Shown: positions 54,796 to 62,805, numbered from the stretch's first letter. The stretch: 64,000 bases of DNA from an uncultured Brevibacillus sp. (GCA_946402065.1 CAMIVR010000002.1:22915-86914); one strand, 5' to 3'. Translations and numbers: made by a program. The notes: a model not told the origin generated them from the letters alone.

Positions 54796-55332
54796 ATGTC
54801 AGGAAATCAGAATGTACAAAATAAATTTTCTCCGTTCTACTGGATGAAATGTCCCGGCGATTCGCCAAAAGGTACACGCAAAGACTTTATCAACCCTGAA
54901 TGGATTCCCTGGACGAATTGGCTGATGCCAGGCACGTACTTTAAATTGCTGCTGTGTGATCTCGTATCTGGCAATTTCACCATGCTGCTGAAAGTCGATC
55001 CTAACATTCAGGCAACGACGCATTGGCATCTCCACAATACGGAAGCGTTCATTCTCGATGGCTGCTTCTACTACGAAGACGGCGACGACAAAGGACATGC
55101 CGGGTACTATACCTGTGAAACGGCCGGCTCTGTGCATACGCCGTTTACCACACCGGACGGCTGTCTGATGTTCGCCATCTCTCACGGACCGATCGCCGGC
55201 TATAACGACGATGGCGAGCTCGTCGTCATCGCCGATGCGCGCCTCCACTACTACATGGCACGGGAAAACAATGCCGTTGAACATACCACTGTAATCGATT
55301 ACGCTTACGGCTCCACTCATTTGCAAGACTGA
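54796..55332 (+). CDS. Cupin-domain protein
   Basis: Protein of 178 residues; ATG 54796 is 7 bases after AAAGGGG, and upstream in-frame codons lack a site. A single cupin fold of the ChrR / 2,4'-dihydroxyacetophenone dioxygenase-like type: the metal motif ATTHWHLHNTEAFILDG gives His-x-His plus Glu, and the second motif has GSVHTPFTTPDGCLMF. It could be a dioxygenase or a small-molecule binding protein. It is divergent from the peptide-binding gene and followed by a strong terminator, so it is monocistronic. Confidence 0.8.
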   Translation: MSGNQNVQNKFSPFYWMKCPGDSPKGTRKDFINPEWIPWTNWLMPGTYFKLLLCDLVSGNFTMLLKVDPNIQATTHWHLHNTEAFILDGCFYYEDGDDKGHAGYYTCETAGSVHTPFTTPDGCLMFAISHGPIAGYNDDGELVVIADARLHYYMARENNAVEHTTVIDYAYGSTHLQD

Positions 55333-55342
55333 GAAACAGAAG

Positions 55343-55385
55343 TGCTGAAGCTCCGGATCCATTCGATGAGCTTCAGCATTTTTTT
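55343..55385 (+). terminator. Rho-independent terminator after the cupin gene
   Basis: Perfect 11-bp stem TGCTGAAGCTC (55343-55353) / GAGCTTCAGCA (55368-55378) followed by seven T. It begins 11 bp after the cupin stop and runs straight into repeat copy 1. Confidence 0.92.
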
Positions 55386-55460
55386 GGTCGGCTAAACGCC
55401 ACATCCTGTGGCATCGCCGACACTCGCACACCCTGATCATCGCAACTAAGGCTACGCCAA
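55386..55460. repeat. 75-bp interspersed repeat, copy 1
   Basis: Matches 59295-59369 at about 71 of 75 positions. It can fold: outer arms GTCGGC / GCCGAC and an inner GCCACA-TCC-TGTGGC, then a conserved tail with TCGCAC, GATCATCGCAACT and GGCTACGCCAA. In this copy the tail forms an extra hairpin with the following bases (TACGCCAA / TTGGCGTA). It lies directly behind a terminator T-tract. The following 55475-55666 has no gene and no clear promoter. Confidence 0.85.
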
Positions 55461-55666
55461 AAGGCTTGGCGTAGGCAAGTTTTCCAAGGTTGTACGGCGG
55501 ACGACTCGTTACGGCGTTCCTTTGGGACAAAGCCTGGACATACGGCCTGATCAGTTACGCAAGCTGGTGCGATAGCAGCGGTTTGTTTTTCTTCGGTATC
55601 ACAAAAAAAATTAGGTGCTACCTAATGTTTCTTCGTTCGTATACTGCTAGTAAAAGGGGGATAACC

Positions 55667-55906
55667 ATGCTTGTATGGATGTTGAGAAAAATTATGGCTG
55701 AGCGGGAAATCTGGACGGGAGCGGCATTAGCCCGGCTGCTGAAGGAAAAAGCGGGTTATGAATTGTCAGCGCCGTCCATCAGCGCCCTGTTGACGGGTCA
55801 ACCAAAGCAAATGAAGGCTGATACATTAGACGCGCTGTGCACGGCGCTGGAGTGCACCCCAAGCGATTTGTGGGTGCACACGCCGCCGCAAACCATCGGC
55901 AAATAA
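55667..55906 (+). CDS. Small XRE-type (Cro/CI, HTH_26) regulator
   Basis: Protein of 79 residues; ATG 55667 follows AAAAGGGGG by 6 bases. One helix-turn-helix covers nearly the whole chain: WTGAALARLLKEKAGYELSA, then SISALLTGQPKQMKADTLDA and LCTALECTPSDLW, as in YozG-like mini regulators. It lies 24 bp before the deformylase gene on the same strand, so both are probably cotranscribed. Target unknown. Confidence 0.85.
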   Translation: MLVWMLRKIMAEREIWTGAALARLLKEKAGYELSAPSISALLTGQPKQMKADTLDALCTALECTPSDLWVHTPPQTIGK

Positions 55907-55930
55907 TTTATGAGTGGGAGATGAACAGCG

Positions 55931-56455
55931 ATGGCAGAAAGAACGATCGTCCCTTTTGGCGATCCCATCCTGCGCAAGGTCGCCAAACCGGTCGTCGACT
56001 TTGGCGAGCGCACGAATAAAATCGTAGATGACCTGGTCGATACGCTGTACGCTGAGCACGGCAGAGCAGGCCTGGCTGCTCCGCAAATCGGCATACTCCG
56101 GCGCATCGTCGTGATGGATTGCGGTGACGGATTACTTGAATTGATCAATCCGGAGATTCTGAAAGTGGACGGCGAACAGGTCGGCCCGGAAGCATGTCTG
56201 TCGTTTCCCGGCTATACCGGAATCGTCAAACGGTACAATTACGTGAAAATCAAAAGCCAGGACCGACGGGGCAAGCCGTTTACACTGGAGGCTGAAGAGT
56301 ATCTCGCCCGTTGCATCCAGCATGAGATCGACCATTTGGACGGAAAGCTGTTCATTGACTACATTGAAAATGATCAGCTTTACTATAAACAGTCAAAGCG
56401 GAAAGTCAATGTGATGGAAGTCCGGCGGATGACGTTTCAAAACGTTCAAAATTAA
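55931..56455 (+). CDS. def: Peptide deformylase
   Basis: Metalloenzyme of 174 residues that removes the formyl group from new proteins. Motif 1 is GLAAPQIG (47-54), motif 2 reads EACLSFPG (87-94) where the family has EGCLS, and motif 3 is HEIDH (131-135), which together supply Cys and two His for the metal plus the catalytic Glu. GGGAG lies upstream of ATG 55931. Bacillota commonly have two deformylases; this one is not in the def-fmt context, so it may be the second (YkrB-type) enzyme. Confidence 0.94.
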   Translation: MAERTIVPFGDPILRKVAKPVVDFGERTNKIVDDLVDTLYAEHGRAGLAAPQIGILRRIVVMDCGDGLLELINPEILKVDGEQVGPEACLSFPGYTGIVKRYNYVKIKSQDRRGKPFTLEAEEYLARCIQHEIDHLDGKLFIDYIENDQLYYKQSKRKVNVMEVRRMTFQNVQN

Positions 56456-56588
56456 ACGGGAAAATTTTGCTTCGCTGCACATTTGGCAGACCTTCGTTGC
56501 ACTTCCCCCCTCCATTGTTAGGCACCACTGACAAAGGCGGGTGTGGGATTCACCGGGTCCGCTCTTTTTGTGTTGAATTGGAATTTAT

Positions 56589-56626
56589 TTGCATTCTGCG
56601 TTTTCATTATGTATGATATATCGTAC
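56589..56626 (+). promoter_or_regulatory. Promoter with overlapping palindromic operator for the XRE-cupin regulator
   Basis: TTGCAT (56589-56594), exactly 17 bases, then TATGAT (56612-56617). The sequence GTATGATATATCGTAC (56611-56626) is a 16-bp palindrome with one mismatched pair and covers the -10. This suggests autorepression by the regulator encoded 43 bp downstream. Confidence 0.68.
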
Positions 56627-56669
56627 AAGTGTATGTTATAAAAGACATTCCAATTGAAAGGACGGAGTT

Positions 56670-57227
56670 ATGGAAGCGATCCACAAGCTGGTCGGCATGA
56701 ATTTGCAGAAGATCAGGAAAAAACGCGGGCTCAGCCTGGATAAGGTAGCGGATTTGACAGGGGTCAGCAAAGCCATGCTGCATCAAATCGAGCGGGGCGG
56801 ATCGCAGCCGACAGTCACAACCGTGTGGAAAATCGCCACCGGACTGAACTTATCGTTCTCCGCGCTGATTAAGCATGAGGAGACAGGCGTTGCCCTCGTC
56901 GCCCCCGCGGAGATCCCGCATATCACCGAAGACAACGGGCGCTGCAAAGCCTATTTGCTTTTTGCCTTTGATCCCCAGACGCGCTTTGAAATCCTCTCCC
57001 TTACCCTGCACCCGCAAGGCAGCTACAGTTCCCCGCCCCATCATGACGGCGTCCTGGAGTACATCACCGTCGTTTCCGGTCAATTGCGGCTACACATTGA
57101 CGAAGAAGCGTACATCTTGCCGCAAGGTCACGCGATTCGCTTCTCGGGAAATGTCAGCCATACGTACGCCAATGAGACGAATGAGGATGTCGTGCTGCAG
57201 GTCGTGATGTACTATGGGGAGTCGTAA
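56670..57227 (+). CDS. XRE-cupin transcriptional regulator
   Basis: Regulator of 185 residues with an N-terminal HTH_3 domain (LQKIRKKRGLSLDKVADLTG, VSKAMLHQIERGGSQPTVTT) and a C-terminal cupin_2 domain (about 110-180: SSPPHHDGVLEYITVVSGQL, LPQGHAIRFSGNVSHTYANE). Such proteins regulate small-molecule catabolism or transport genes and bind an effector in the cupin. AAAGGACGGAG precedes ATG 56670. AlaX-like gene follows by 58 bp on the same strand and may belong to the same transcript. Confidence 0.9.
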   Translation: MEAIHKLVGMNLQKIRKKRGLSLDKVADLTGVSKAMLHQIERGGSQPTVTTVWKIATGLNLSFSALIKHEETGVALVAPAEIPHITEDNGRCKAYLLFAFDPQTRFEILSLTLHPQGSYSSPPHHDGVLEYITVVSGQLRLHIDEEAYILPQGHAIRFSGNVSHTYANETNEDVVLQVVMYYGES

Positions 57228-57285
57228 GCGCTCAGGATAGCCAAGCTGTGCAAAAACCACTATGTGATCGTGAGGACGTGTATGT

Positions 57286-57927
57286 ATGACCAGAAAAATC
57301 TTTTGGGAAAACCCTTATCAAACCGAACTGGCAACGCGGATCGCCAGTGTCGACGGGAATGACATCACGGTGGACGAAACGATCTTTTACGCCTTTTCCG
57401 GCGGACAGGAAAGCGATTCCGGGACGATTGGACCTTACCCTGTCGTACAGGCCCGCAAGGAAGGCAAAGGCATTGTCTACACCGTCACTCCCGGCCATGA
57501 CTTGAAACCCGGCGATGCGGTCGACATGTCCATCGATTGGGAGCGGCGCTATGCGCTGATGAAGCTGCATTTCGCCGCCGAAATCATCCTGGAGCTCGTA
57601 TACAAGCATGCTAATCCGATCGAAAAGATTGGCGCGCACATCGCCCAGGATAAGGCACGAATCGATTTTATCTGGGGCGAAAATATTTCAACCCTCTTTC
57701 CCGCTATTTTGCCGGAGGCGCTTGCCTTGATCCGCGGCGACCACGAGATCATCAGCGCCTTCAGCGATGAGGAAAACCAGCGCAGATACTGGGAAGTGAA
57801 AGGATTCTCCCGCGTCTCCTGCGGAGGCACGCACTTGAAAAAGACAGGCGAAGTGGGAGAAATCCGCCTGAAGCGGAACAACATCGGCAAAGGAAAGGAA
57901 CGGATTGAAATATACTTGTGCAACTAA
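57286..57927 (+). CDS. Alanyl-tRNA editing protein, AlaX-like
   Basis: Free-standing homologue of the AlaRS editing domain, 213 residues, expected to deacylate mischarged Ser- or Gly-tRNA(Ala). The family segments TIFYAFSGGQESDSGTIG (N-terminal barrel) and RVSCGGTHLKKTGEVG (CxxxH zinc half-site, C179/H183) are present. The other half-site, normally HxxxH, reads H95-F-A-A-E99 (MKLHFAAEIILEL): the second His is Glu. The metal site may therefore be changed or the activity different. GTGAGGAC precedes ATG 57286. Confidence 0.86.
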   Translation: MTRKIFWENPYQTELATRIASVDGNDITVDETIFYAFSGGQESDSGTIGPYPVVQARKEGKGIVYTVTPGHDLKPGDAVDMSIDWERRYALMKLHFAAEIILELVYKHANPIEKIGAHIAQDKARIDFIWGENISTLFPAILPEALALIRGDHEIISAFSDEENQRRYWEVKGFSRVSCGGTHLKKTGEVGEIRLKRNNIGKGKERIEIYLCN

Positions 57928-57986
57928 GCTCTCCGCTCCCTCGGTTCTGGCTATCTACCTCTCGCCAAGCCAAGCTGAGGGACGAA

Positions 57987-59006
57987 TCACCCATGTCCCG
58001 TATAATCGACTGCTCGTCCACTATACGCCAAAAACTCTGCTCGCATCGCATGTGCTCGCAAAAAACACTGATAATAGTCGTGAAACGGTTCGCCGTGCGC
58101 AAGCAAGCGTTCGAGGTGCTTGGCAATTCCCAGCTTCTCGTAGAAAGTCAGGAGAGGAATGTTCTGCACATGCTCCTGCCTGAATAACAAGCTTTGATAG
58201 ACCATCTGCTCCGGTGAAACTCCTCGTCGCACTGCTTGCCTGATTTGTTCTTCACGGCGGTCGATGATCGCCAAATACACCTCCAGACCTTTCCGGTATT
58301 CCACTCTGCTGACCACACCTTTGTGATGAGACGTGACGTATGTCGCAGCGTCTACCTCTAGTGTTCGCCTGGCCGAAGCGACGAAGCTGTCGATATGACT
58401 GTCGGCACCGAAGTACCATGGGCCAAACGACGACAGGTCGAAGTCGCCGACGAGCATCACACCGTAGTCTGGAAAATACGGACAGCAAAAGCCCTCCACA
58501 TGTCCTGGCGTATGCAGCATGACTGCCCGCGTGCCGACAATCTCCACTTCCTGATCGTACGGATAGGTCCGATCGGCGGTCACTGGCGGCTGCTGCAAAT
58601 ACGCCTTGCTGTCAGCTTCTCTGTCTTTGGCCAGCTTTTGCGCCTCATATCGCTGCTCCTCATCCCAGATGCGCTCTGCCTGCTTGTGATCGAACATGGC
58701 ATAGTAGCCGGCTGCGCGAAACAGCTCGGCCTGATCAGCCAGTTTTGCAGCGTCCAGCGGATTGATCCAGATATTCGCGTCGGGAAACAAGCCTGCCCCC
58801 CATCGGTGATCAAGATGATAATGCGTCAAGATGATGTCCGCAATATTACGCTCACGCTTTACATAGTCGAATACCCGCTGTCCGCCGCCGCAGTCGATCA
58901 TGGCGTCTGCCTCTCTGCCTTTGAGCAAAAGCGACGTTGAATACGGAGCCCGACTCCCATTTTCGCCGAACAGGATTTCGATTGGTCCGATTTGCATATG
59001 ACTCAT
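57987..59006 (-). CDS. MBL-fold metallo-hydrolase
   Basis: Metallo-beta-lactamase-fold protein of 339 residues. The metal motif ILTHYHLDHRWGAGLFPD (His-x-His-x-Asp-His) is at about 58-75, the third metal His in MLHTPGHVEGFCCPYFPDYG, the bridging Asp in VMLVGDFDLSSFGP and a late His in TYVTSHHKGV. The C-terminal 100 residues are helical (RRGVSPEQMVYQSLLFRQEH). Resembles glyoxalase II-like/SoxH-type hydrolases; the substrate is not evident. GGAGTGAG precedes ATG 59006. Convergent with the AlaX-like gene. Confidence 0.88.
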   Translation of the reverse strand: MSHMQIGPIEILFGENGSRAPYSTSLLLKGREADAMIDCGGGQRVFDYVKRERNIADIILTHYHLDHRWGAGLFPDANIWINPLDAAKLADQAELFRAAGYYAMFDHKQAERIWDEEQRYEAQKLAKDREADSKAYLQQPPVTADRTYPYDQEVEIVGTRAVMLHTPGHVEGFCCPYFPDYGVMLVGDFDLSSFGPWYFGADSHIDSFVASARRTLEVDAATYVTSHHKGVVSRVEYRKGLEVYLAIIDRREEQIRQAVRRGVSPEQMVYQSLLFRQEHVQNIPLLTFYEKLGIAKHLERLLAHGEPFHDYYQCFLRAHAMRAEFLAYSGRAVDYTGHG

Positions 59007-59117
59007 ATAGTCTCACTCCATTTGACTCATCTTAAAGCTTCCGGCAGCTGTATCGGCGTTGCTTTCGTTCATATTTTACAGCATTTTCGGCAAAATAGGT
59101 CCAAAGGAGATGATGTC

Positions 59118-59213
59118 ATGGAAGTAAAAAGCCGCCCAATCATTTGGAGCATCGTCGGCATTATCGCATTAATTGTCGTTTCTACGATCGCAACCCTGTA
59201 TTTCTCTACGTAA
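59118..59213 (+). CDS. Small single-pass membrane peptide (31 aa)
   Basis: ATG 59118 stands 6-7 bases after AAAGGAG (AAAGGAGATGATGTC). The product has a short basic N-terminus (MEVKSRP) and one hydrophobic helix (IIWSIVGIIALIVVSTIATL), then YFST. It is followed by a clean terminator 45 bp downstream, which supports a real small transcript. Function unknown. Confidence 0.6.
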   Translation: MEVKSRPIIWSIVGIIALIVVSTIATLYFST

Positions 59214-59257
59214 ATGCGTTCCTCCTTCCTCGCATTAAACGACGTGCAAACGCAAAA

Positions 59258-59293
59258 GCTGACGCCAGGAAAATGAGTGGCGTCAGCTTTTTT
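59258..59293 (+). terminator. Rho-independent terminator after the 31-aa gene
   Basis: Perfect 10-bp stem GCTGACGCCA (59258-59267) / TGGCGTCAGC (59278-59287) and six T. Repeat copy 2 starts immediately after. Confidence 0.9.
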
Positions 59294-59294
59294 G

Positions 59295-59369
59295 GGTCGG
59301 CTAAACGCCACATCCTGGGGCATCGCCGACGCTCGCACATCCTGATCATCGCAACTCAGGCTACGCCAA
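59295..59369. repeat. 75-bp interspersed repeat, copy 2
   Basis: Second copy of the element at 55386-55460, same orientation, about four substitutions (in the inner loop, after GCCGAC, in CACCC/CATCC and in CTAAG/CTCAG). The outer GTCGGC/GCCGAC arms are unchanged; one inner pair is lost. Again it directly follows a T-tract. The rest of the gap to 59522 holds no gene I can support. Confidence 0.85.
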
Positions 59370-59522
59370 TGGGGCGGCGGGAATCGAGTTCACCACCTGA
59401 TTGCGGTCAACGAAAGTACCGATGCTGCCCAGGACAGCATTTTTTCTCAGGCTCAACATGATAGTATTCGTGCAATTACGGGATTACCTGCCAACCTTCT
59501 CCAAAGGGCACGAACGTACGCC

Positions 59523-60809
59523 CTACTTGCCGGCCTTTTTTTCAAACGTGTAATTGCCACTATATAGATTATCATCATGGAAAGCAATAATCAGGATGTC
59601 ATAGTGCTCGCTTGCCAAGATTTTTTTCAAGCTGAATTCCGAGTAGTAACGATTGTCGTAAACCGTTAGCTTGCCAAAGCTTTGCGCCAGATACGGCGTT
59701 AGCGGATTCATGAATGAATCTTTTAGCAGCAGGACGTGTAACTGATTGCCTGCTTTCGGGTTTTCGTACGTGATCTTTCGTCTGTCTCCGCCAAAGAAGG
59801 TGCCGTATGAAACCGGGTCTTGCCCGCTTTTGTACCCATAAAAATCGCGAAAGTCGCGAATGGTTTGGCTTCCATCTCCATTGATCACTTCAAAATGGGT
59901 AAATGTGAACGGCACTTTCGGTTCGTAAATCATCGTCCGATCGGCTTTTGCAGGGTCAACGGCATTATTGCTTTGCCTGTTATAGCTGCCATCGAATCTG
60001 CCGTCTGACAATCTGGTCACACGGATGTCGCTCAATGACATCGGCTTCCCTTTGAAAAGGGCCGACTTGTTCGAGATCTGGCGGATCGTCTCTTGGTAAG
60101 CGATAAACGCGCCTTTGATATTCCAATGGTGGTCGGTTTCCAGGTAAAGGTCTTCCAACTGCGCGTTCGTAAAGGTAGCAAATTCCCTTCTAATATCCAC
60201 GACGTTTATACTTTTGTCGAGCTTGGACAAGAAATAGTCTCTCGATCTGGCATAAGCGTCGGTTTGCAAGTAAGCAGGATACAAATGCATCAGCGATATC
60301 GTTCGCGACGGATTAAAGACGAAAAACGTTTCTGTGTTTTGCGCCTTGGCGAATGCGGCAGCGTCGTTTAATCTCGCCGTTGCTGCGTCAATTTCGCTTA
60401 TATGCACGACGTTATCCGGAACCGGCAAAATCCACTTGCCATTGATCAGCACCAGATTCGATACGATCCGCGAATCGTTTACGAGTGTTCCATCTTCGGG
60501 CTTGTGCTGCGTTTTATCGCGAAACATGTTCTCAAACAGCATGGAGTTGAACAACCTGGAATTTTGCTGCTTTTGATACATACTCACCATTTCGTTGCGG
60601 AACACGATTTGGTCATTGAAATACTGATTCATGTCCTCGAAGAAACGGGGTGTTGTCACAGCTGCAAAGCTGAAATCGGGCAGCTTGCTTAATCTTCGGT
60701 TTTCGATGCCAGAGATGTCTTTATGCGGCGAACAGCTGCTGGCAATGGCGAACCCGAAAATAATCGTTAAGAAAGCGACCATATATGCGATTGAAACCGG
60801 TTTACTCAT
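59523..60809 (-). CDS. DHHW-family protein (AlgX/AlgJ-like SGNH acetyltransferase partner)
   Basis: Protein of 428 residues with an N-terminal membrane anchor (about 6-26, SIAYMVAFLTIIFGFAIASS) and an extracytoplasmic SGNH-like domain. The family motif is LETDHHWNIKGAF (about 225), with other pieces such as GIENRRLSKLPDFSF at the N-terminus and LHVLLLKDSFMNPLTPYL near the C-terminus carrying the likely Ser. Such proteins transfer acetyl groups onto cell-surface or exopolysaccharides together with an MBOAT protein, which is encoded 20 bp upstream. The polymer is unknown. GAGGAGTAG precedes the ATG. Confidence 0.88.
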   Translation of the reverse strand: MSKPVSIAYMVAFLTIIFGFAIASSCSPHKDISGIENRRLSKLPDFSFAAVTTPRFFEDMNQYFNDQIVFRNEMVSMYQKQQNSRLFNSMLFENMFRDKTQHKPEDGTLVNDSRIVSNLVLINGKWILPVPDNVVHISEIDAATARLNDAAAFAKAQNTETFFVFNPSRTISLMHLYPAYLQTDAYARSRDYFLSKLDKSINVVDIRREFATFTNAQLEDLYLETDHHWNIKGAFIAYQETIRQISNKSALFKGKPMSLSDIRVTRLSDGRFDGSYNRQSNNAVDPAKADRTMIYEPKVPFTFTHFEVINGDGSQTIRDFRDFYGYKSGQDPVSYGTFFGGDRRKITYENPKAGNQLHVLLLKDSFMNPLTPYLAQSFGKLTVYDNRYYSEFSLKKILASEHYDILIIAFHDDNLYSGNYTFEKKAGK

Positions 60810-60829
60810 TTCGCTACTCCTCTTGATAA

Positions 60830-62236
60830 CTAGAATCGAAAATACAAGAACGGGTTATAGGTTGAATTGATCAAATACAAGATCACTTCCGCAAAGAGGA
60901 AGCAGTGGAACAGCAAGGCAAAAACGGTCTGTACGTTAGTGATCGACTTGCCGAATTGCCACGTTTGCAGCTTGGGAAATATCGGTGCGGCCACAAGTAT
61001 CGCAATGGCAAACTGAATCCAATTCATCGATAACAACGCGAGCGCTTGGGAATCGAACAGTTCGTTGCCGCGTGAATGGAACATGGTCGAGATGAAATCT
61101 GCTGCATAGCCAAAGTTGTCGGCACGGAAGAAAACCCATCCGATCATGACAAGCAGCAGCACGACAACGTGGTTCAGCGGATATATCCGGTGAAGGATCT
61201 TCTCGAGGCCGGCTTTTTCCAGAGCGATCAGGATGCCGTAATAGCTCCCCCACGCAATGAACGTCCAGCTTGCCCCATGCCAGAACCCTGTCAGCGCCCA
61301 GACGATCAATAAATTGCGGTAGATTTTCCATGTTGCCACTTTACTTCCGCCGAGCGGGATGTAAACATAATCCCGAAACCAGCTGCCAAGGGAAATGTGC
61401 CAGCGTCTCCAGAACTCGGAAACACTTTTAGAAATATATGGATAATTGAAATTCTCCGCGAATTCGAAGCCAAACATTTTCCCCAATCCGATCGCCATAT
61501 CACTGTAGCCCGAAAAATCATAATAGATCTGCAAGGTATAGGCGATGATCCCAACCCAGGCGCCTCCTGTTGAAAGGTCCACTGAAGGCGTGGCGAACAC
61601 GGTGTCGGCTACGAAGCCGAGAGGGTTGGCCAACAGGACTTTTTTCGACAAGCCCAAGATAAATCGTTTGATCCCCTCTGCGAATTGTATGGAAGAGAAT
61701 ACGCGTCTTGCCAGTTGTTCGGCGACGGAGTTGTAGCGAATAATCGGACCTGCCACAAGCTGCGGGAAAAATGTGATATAGAGCGACAAATTGAACAGAT
61801 TTCGTTGTGCTTTTTCTGTCTTTCGATAAACATCGATTAGATAGCTGAGCGCGTGAAACGTATAAAAAGAAATACCTAGCGGCAGCGGCACAGGTGTCAG
61901 CTGAATATTCGTTTGCAGCGCCTGATTCACAACATCTACGAAGAAATTCGCATACTTAAAGAAGCCCAGAAGTCCAATATTTGCAGCGATTGCAGCCGTT
62001 AAAATCGCGCTTCTTTTTTTCTTTTGATTTTCCGCTTGATCGATCCATATGCCGAAACCATAGTTCATGAGAATGGATAACATCATGAGAACGATGTACC
62101 TCGGTTCACCCCAGGCATAGAAGAGTAAGCTGAAAATCAATAGAATTGTATTTTTATATTTGAATGGAACAGCAAAATAGCAGGCGAGGACAAGCGGCAA
62201 AAAGAAAAACAAAAAACTGACGGAACTGAAGACCAA
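60830..62236 (-). CDS. MBOAT-family O-acyltransferase (AlgI-like)
   Basis: Multi-pass membrane acyltransferase of 468 residues that brings an acyl group across the membrane for O-acylation of a surface polymer. About 10-11 hydrophobic segments. Conserved motifs: ISFYTFHALSYLIDVYR, VSEFWRRWHISLGSWFRDYV, IPLGGSK and the catalytic-His region ALTGFWHGASWTFIAWGSYY. TTG 62236 is the start, with AGGAGGAAATCACA upstream. First gene of a two-gene operon with the DHHW protein. Confidence 0.94.
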   Translation of the reverse strand: MVFSSVSFLFFFLPLVLACYFAVPFKYKNTILLIFSLLFYAWGEPRYIVLMMLSILMNYGFGIWIDQAENQKKKRSAILTAAIAANIGLLGFFKYANFFVDVVNQALQTNIQLTPVPLPLGISFYTFHALSYLIDVYRKTEKAQRNLFNLSLYITFFPQLVAGPIIRYNSVAEQLARRVFSSIQFAEGIKRFILGLSKKVLLANPLGFVADTVFATPSVDLSTGGAWVGIIAYTLQIYYDFSGYSDMAIGLGKMFGFEFAENFNYPYISKSVSEFWRRWHISLGSWFRDYVYIPLGGSKVATWKIYRNLLIVWALTGFWHGASWTFIAWGSYYGILIALEKAGLEKILHRIYPLNHVVVLLLVMIGWVFFRADNFGYAADFISTMFHSRGNELFDSQALALLSMNWIQFAIAILVAAPIFPKLQTWQFGKSITNVQTVFALLFHCFLFAEVILYLINSTYNPFLYFRF

Positions 62237-62276
62237 TGTGATTTCCTCCTGGTGATGGCAATTACCATAAAAAATG

Positions 62277-62313
62277 AAAAACCCATGAAAGAAGTTGGTT
62301 AATCTTTCATGAG
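62277..62313 (-). terminator. Terminator or leader hairpin upstream of the MBOAT gene
   Basis: Arms CATGAAAGA (62284-62292) and TCTTTCATG (62303-62311); on the minus strand it is followed by GG and five U. It lies about 40 bp before the MBOAT start, so it ends a transcript coming from the right or acts as an attenuator for the MBOAT-DHHW pair. 62314-62475 further right holds no gene. Confidence 0.6.
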
Positions 62314-62526
62314 CCTCTTAGCATTCTATTTGTAGATACGCTAAAAAAACCAACAATTAGTGATAATTCGACACAACTTTTATTTTCCCTTCCAAAAACT
62401 CCAAATTCAAGTACGAAAAAGCGACAGTCACCTTGGGACTGTATCCTATTTGCTGGTCATATTATATAGTTGGAGCCAAAGTTTTTCTATGGCAAGATTT
62501 TCTGGGGAAGATGCAAGGACTGCCGC

Positions 62527-62640
62527 GAATGTCAGATCGCTGACGACGAAACGCTTGGCCTCTGTCTGCCGAAACTCTCGATCCAGGACATTTGCTGTAG
62601 TAGCTTCGTTGCAAGCCGTCTTATGGGGCTTATACTCTTC
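62527..62640 (-). pseudogene. IS3-family transposase (OrfB) remnant
   Basis: Translating the minus strand gives EEYKPHKTACNEATTANVLD followed by REFRQTEAKRFVVSDLTF, which matches the segment of IS3-family OrfB transposases just before the DDE catalytic core (the ..VVSDLTYV.. strand, whose Asp is the first D). After SDLTF the match stops, and before YKPH it fades within about 10 residues. Only about 40 residues remain, so this is a dead fragment. It is joined at its upstream side to the inverted-repeat copy at 62646-62699. Confidence 0.65.
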
Positions 62641-62645
62641 TGATA

Positions 62646-62699
62646 TCAGCTTAACAAGATAAGGGGTGATAACTCAAATCCAATTTCGGGGCTTAAAAG
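62646..62699. repeat. Inverted 54-bp repeat, left copy
   Basis: Reverse complement of 63947-64000 with a single mismatch (53 of 54). The match ends sharply at 62699, after TTAAAAG, and on the other side it is cut only by the window edge, so the true repeat may be longer. It encloses the Rhs tip and immunity gene. Confidence 0.92.
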
Positions 62700-62759
62700 C
62701 TTTCAGTAACTTGCTTATGGTTAAAGTACAGTTCTGAGTATTTGTTGTTTAAAAAACAT

Positions 62760-62797
62760 AAAAAACCCCAGACGAGTAGTTGGTTACTCGTTTGGGG
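62760..62797 (-). terminator. Rho-independent terminator after the immunity gene
   Basis: 13-bp stem with one wobble: CCCCAGACGAGTA (62766-62778) / TACTCGTTTGGGG (62785-62797), loop of six, then six U on the minus strand. Lies 8 bp after the immunity stop. Confidence 0.92.
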
Positions 62798-62805
62798 CAA
62801 TTAAT

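Noticed and set aside
54696..54827. Short plus-strand frame starting near AGGAGGGATGAG
   Set aside because: The ATG touches the Shine-Dalgarno-like run, and the frame overlaps the start of the cupin gene; not convincing as a peptide.
56536..56572. Hairpin with CTTTTTG after the deformylase gene
   Set aside because: Only GCG/CGC and GGTG/CACC pair, with a five-base bulge; too weak to call a terminator.
59370..59522. Open frame after repeat copy 2 that runs into the DHHW 3' end
   Set aside because: About 50 codons without stop but no start, binding site or recognisable protein; within chance expectation.
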